Source: Patescibacteria group bacterium (GTDB lineage Bacteria; Patescibacteria; Dojkabacteria; J137). From it: DNA of 64,000 nucleotides. The DNA is taken from NCBI GenBank assembly GCA_963169855.1, contig CAUJCN010000002.1:682001-746000 (forward strand), in the 5' to 3' direction. Below the pieces are notes generated by a model. The model saw only the letters and a list, made by a program, of their open reading frames with translations. It ran no database searches and was not told the DNA's origin. Both the position numbers and the translations under genes were made by a program. Below, piece after piece: positions 61,634 to 64,000 of this stretch (the first letter of the stretch is position 1; every line of letters begins with the position of its first letter).

Positions 61634-62398
61634 TTAGAAGGTTTGGATGACTATGCTTTGCAATACAATATTTTCGGTTGGCTTTGCAAAATTTGATTCA
61701 GGATTATCTACAGGGATTAGATTAATATTTTGTAGTGTTTGCAATCCAGCAGAAACTAACCCAATTGGAGTAAATCTACCATTAAAGTATTGATGGACCT
61801 TGCTTGAAGAATCAGCTAAAACTATAAAGAATTGAGTAGAGTTAGTGTCGTAACCATCATTCGCCATGAATACTATGTATTGTTTCGAAGCAGGAGTTGT
61901 TAGTGTGGCATTAGAAAGAAAGCCTTCCCCTCTGAGTTTGTCTTTTTCTTCCTGAGAAAGTGGAAGTGAATCTAAGTTTACTTCCCCATCTAAAACATAA
62001 CCAGCACGTCCTTGCCCATCGTCGTTTGGATCTGTATTTAGAGTATTCCTATCTCCGCCTTGTAAAAGAAGATTTGGAACTAATCTATGGAATTTTGTAT
62101 TTACGTAATAGTTATTATTAGCTAGGTAGACAAAATTATTTACGTTCACAGGTGCGTTCTTTTCGAACAAATCAATGGTAAAAGATCCTTGAGAAGTATT
62201 CACTGTCGCAAAGTAGTTTAGATTTTGATCTATAGTCTGAGCAGGTGCTTCTTGAAAAGGATCGTCTGGATCATCAAACAGTTTTCCGATTGAAAGAATT
62301 TTTCCCAACGATAGATTTTGACCCGCAACAATAAGAATTCCAAAACAAATGAGAATTCCTACCAGGTAAAGAAATACTTGATTTTCTTGTTTAAACAT
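61634..62398 (-). CDS. Membrane-anchored cyclophilin-type peptidyl-prolyl isomerase
   Basis: 254 residues. N-terminal anchor (about 9-27, VFLYLVGILICFGILIVAGQ), then the cyclophilin domain: GSFTIDLFEKNAPVNVNNFV, FHRLVPNLLLQGGDR (active-site FHR and QGGD), IVFMANDGYDTNSTQFFIVL (usual MANxGPNTNGSQFFI) and a C-terminal strand. It contains an insert of about 30 residues after GDR. Helps fold exported proteins. Start overlaps the rlmB stop (TAATG). Confidence 0.9.
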   Translation of the reverse strand: MFKQENQVFLYLVGILICFGILIVAGQNLSLGKILSIGKLFDDPDDPFQEAPAQTIDQNLNYFATVNTSQGSFTIDLFEKNAPVNVNNFVYLANNNYYVNTKFHRLVPNLLLQGGDRNTLNTDPNDDGQGRAGYVLDGEVNLDSLPLSQEEKDKLRGEGFLSNATLTTPASKQYIVFMANDGYDTNSTQFFIVLADSSSKVHQYFNGRFTPIGLVSAGLQTLQNINLIPVDNPESNFAKPTENIVLQSIVIQTF

Positions 62399-63096
62399 TA
62401 AGGGTTTTGTCTAACTACTTCAAACATTATTATAGAAGCAGCGACGCTCATGTTCAATGAGTTTACGAGACCAAATTGTGGAATTGTTAGAATTTCATCA
62501 CATTTCTCTATAACTTCTTGAGAAAGGCTTTTATCTTCTCCACCAATTATGTAGAGTCCGTTTTTGTTTAAAACTTTGTGGGAGTATACGTCTCCACCTC
62601 TTTCAATTCCGTAGATAAAGTAACCTCTGTCTTTGAAGTACTTTATTGTTTGGAAGATAGATCCTTGAATTACGTTTGTATGGAAAACAGCTCCTGTAGA
62701 AATTTTGGCTACAGTAGGGGTGATTTTCACTTCTTTTGGAACGATTACACCTCCAAATCCAGAACATTCAACACTTCGGATAATTGCTCCAACGTTTTGT
62801 TCAAAAGTTGAGTCGTAGATGAAAACGTATGGCTTTTCTTCGTAGAAAAGTTCGTCGGACATTTGGGTATATTCATAGTCAACATAGCAAGCAACGCCTT
62901 GGTGTTCTCGGTTTTCAGTCATTTTCGCAAGTTCTTTTCGAGAAATGAATTTAACTGCTACTTTATCTTTTTTTGCAAGATTTTTGATTAGGGAGATTTT
63001 CTCTGAATCGTCGATGCCTTCTTCTAAGAATAGAGTATCTACATTGAATTTGGATCTTAAAGCTTCTAAAACTGTATTTCTACCGTAGGCTAACAT
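62398..63096 (-). CDS. rlmB: 23S rRNA 2'-O-methyltransferase, RlmB-like (SpoU/TrmH family)
   Basis: 232 residues: N-terminal substrate-binding domain (AYGRNTVLEALRS) and SPOUT domain with NVGAIIRSVECSGFGGVIVP (motif 1), LYIIGGEDKSLSQEV (motif 2) and LNMSVAASIIMFEVVRQ (motif 3). Expected to methylate G2251 in the P-loop of 23S. An extended -10 (TGG-TATAAT, plus-strand 63141-63148) lies about 45 bases upstream. Confidence 0.9.
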   Translation of the reverse strand: MLAYGRNTVLEALRSKFNVDTLFLEEGIDDSEKISLIKNLAKKDKVAVKFISRKELAKMTENREHQGVACYVDYEYTQMSDELFYEEKPYVFIYDSTFEQNVGAIIRSVECSGFGGVIVPKEVKITPTVAKISTGAVFHTNVIQGSIFQTIKYFKDRGYFIYGIERGGDVYSHKVLNKNGLYIIGGEDKSLSQEVIEKCDEILTIPQFGLVNSLNMSVAASIIMFEVVRQNP

Positions 63097-63187
63097 AGAA
63101 AAAGATTCAAAGATTAAAATAAAAAGATCAAAACAAAGAAATTATACCAATATTTCAGTACTTTAGAATCTTTTCTCTTGGGGGTAG

Positions 63188-63424
63188 TTATTTCTGAACT
63201 TCTGCAAGCTTTCTAAGCTTCTTGTATGCTTTCATTGAAACCTTGACTCTTTTTACCTGTCCGTCAATTTCTAACTTAACTTTTCGTAAGTTTGGTTTCC
63301 AAGTTCTTTTTGTATTTGGTGCTTTGAATTTCCATTTTCCTCCTCCTCCAGAAGCTCCTCTTCTATGTTTCTTATTTCCACCAAAAGATGTCTTTTTTCC
63401 TAAGATTTCACATTGTCTTGCCAT
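63188..63424 (-). CDS. rpmB: Ribosomal protein bL28
   Basis: 78 residues. Motifs RQCEILGKKTSFGGNKKH (usual CxxTGK with a different start), RTWKPNLRKVKLEIDGQVKR and KVSMKAYKKLRK. On the - strand a TATAAT box and the palindrome ACGTTT-AA-AAACGT (plus-strand about 63439-63452) precede the start. Confidence 0.93.
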   Translation of the reverse strand: MARQCEILGKKTSFGGNKKHRRGASGGGGKWKFKAPNTKRTWKPNLRKVKLEIDGQVKRVKVSMKAYKKLRKLAEVQK

Positions 63425-63601
63425 ATCAGTATTCCTAACGTTTTTAAACGTCTAATTATATTTTATAAGTTGATTTTAAGCAAGACAAAAAAGGAGAAAA
63501 GTAGTAACAAAATACTATAATGGGTAAACTTTCTGTATTTTTATCTTCAAATTTTAATTTTTGGATGTTATACTGAATCGCTTTGATGAATACCATCAAA
63601 T

Positions 63602-63674
63602 GCCGCTTTAGCTCAGTTGGTAGAGCAACTGTTTTGTAAACAGTGGGTCCTGGGTTCGAGTCCCAGAAGCGGCT
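63602..63674 (+). tRNA. tRNA-Thr(UGU)
   Basis: Acceptor GCCGCTT/AAGCGGC, D-arm GCTC/GAGC, anticodon loop TTTGTAA, T-arm CTGGG-TTCGAGT-CCCAG, discriminator T, no encoded CCA. A TATACT box at 63569-63574 is the likely promoter. Confidence 0.93.
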
Positions 63675-63681
63675 TTCTTGA

Positions 63682-63765
63682 CCGAGAATGACGGAGTGGT
63701 CAAACGTACCTGACTGTAAATCAGGCAGCCTTAGGCTTACGGAGGTTCGAATCCTTCTTCTCGGA
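63682..63765 (+). tRNA. tRNA-Tyr(GUA)
   Basis: Class II tRNA with a long variable arm (CAGCCTTAGGCTTAC region), acceptor CCGAGAA/TTCTCGG, anticodon loop CTGTAAA, T-loop TTCGAAT, discriminator A. Seven bases after tRNA-Thr. Confidence 0.92.
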
Positions 63766-63830
63766 TATTCAAAATAAACTTCCAATTTCTAATCTCTAAA
63801 TCCTAAATAAGTTGATATAATCTTTTTTGT

Positions 63831-63903
63831 GCCGCAGTAGCTCAGTTGGTAGAGCACACCCATGGTAAGGGTGAGGTCACGGGTTCGATTCCCGTCTTCG
63901 GCT
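63831..63903 (+). tRNA. tRNA-Thr(GGU)
   Basis: Acceptor GCCGCAG/CTTCGGC with one mismatch (C5-T68), anticodon loop ATGGTAA, T-arm ACGGG-TTCGATT-CCCGT, discriminator T. A TATAAT box (63816-63821) lies ten bases upstream. Confidence 0.88.
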
Positions 63904-63913
63904 TATTAATAGT

Positions 63914-64000
63914 ATGAAAAAACTGTCAAGGGAAAACTCTTCAAAACAACTTATTCTCCAGTCCATACAATCTTTTTTTGAGGATAATTTCCCAGTAGCA
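63914..64000 (+). CDS. Truncated gene at the window edge
   Basis: ATG 63914 opens MKKLSRENSSKQLILQSIQS, then FFEDNFPVA, up to the edge. The pattern ILQSIQSFFEDN-x-P could be the start of a LexA-type winged helix, but with 29 residues this is a guess. It starts ten bases after tRNA-Thr. Confidence 0.4.
   Translation, partial: MKKLSRENSSKQLILQSIQSFFEDNFPVA

Noticed and set aside
63456..63785. A 109-codon - strand frame over the tRNA-Thr and tRNA-Tyr genes
   Set aside because: It is the complement of two clear cloverleaf tRNAs.

Overview
The window is AT-rich and gene-dense, and it looks like a chromosome segment of a Candidate Phyla Radiation (Patescibacteria) bacterium. I cannot place the phylum with certainty; Dojkabacteria, Katanobacteria or Microgenomates relatives are plausible. 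The reasons are the highly divergent 16S rRNA, the many short lineage-specific membrane proteins, a membrane-anchored double-AAA Clp-like ATPase, a VirB2/VirD4-like surface module without a complete secretion system, a protease-less Lon-type ATPase and a nearly complete absence of Shine-Dalgarno sites. Stops are mostly TAA or TAG, and the few TGA stops argue for the standard code.

Layout. 0-10 kb: the 3' end of tmRNA, yidC, bL25, a Lon-like ATPase without protease, an FtsA/PilM-like ATPase beside a large single-span surface protein, and groES-groEL under a CIRCE-like operator. 10-27 kb: a long + strand surface and secretion block with a small membrane protein and its Clp-like ATPase, six proteins sharing a VirB2/TrbC-like two-helix core, a coiled-coil membrane protein, a SpoIID/LytB-domain exported protein, membrane accessory proteins, smpB, and a VirD4/HerA-like ATPase. 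27-30 kb: tRNA genes and tRNA relics, a tyrosine recombinase, an FtsB/DivIC-like protein and duplicated promoter-tRNA units leading into ftsH. 32-39 kb: a helical protein of unknown function with a broken downstream gene, polA, a membrane winged-helix protein and a VanW-family protein. 39-45 kb: the rRNA operon 16S-tRNA-Ile(GAU)-tRNA-Ala(UGC)-23S-5S with visible promoter and processing stems. 45-53.5 kb: two hypotheticals, rpsA, clpC under the second CIRCE-like operator, a structured non-coding RNA region, rho and an M23 peptidase. 53.5-64 kb (mostly - strand): ndk-tmk, the classical rpmG-trnW-secE-nusG-rplK-rplA-rplJ-rplL cluster, a split comEC, a membrane cyclophilin, rlmB and rpmB; then three + strand tRNAs and a truncated gene at the edge.

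Together the genes cover ribosome production, trans-translation (tmRNA plus SmpB), a heat-shock set (GroESL, ClpC, FtsH) that appears to share one operator type, and a cell-surface/DNA-handling apparatus (pilin-like proteins, VirD4-like ATPase, ComEC, SpoIID, M23).

The most interesting signals are: (1) a promoter of near-perfect consensus followed by an RNA region with a closing stem and two tandem hairpin arms that covary with each other, between clpC and rho; (2) a 16S 530 loop in which nominally invariant bases changed as compensatory pairs; (3) an altered anti-Shine-Dalgarno sequence together with leaderless gene starts; (4) a tmRNA whose T-loop is replaced by a GNRA tetraloop; (5) short palindromic elements nested at the tips of RNA hairpins, including three 23S helices, terminators and a tRNA relic; (6) a variant CIRCE regulon that includes ftsH.
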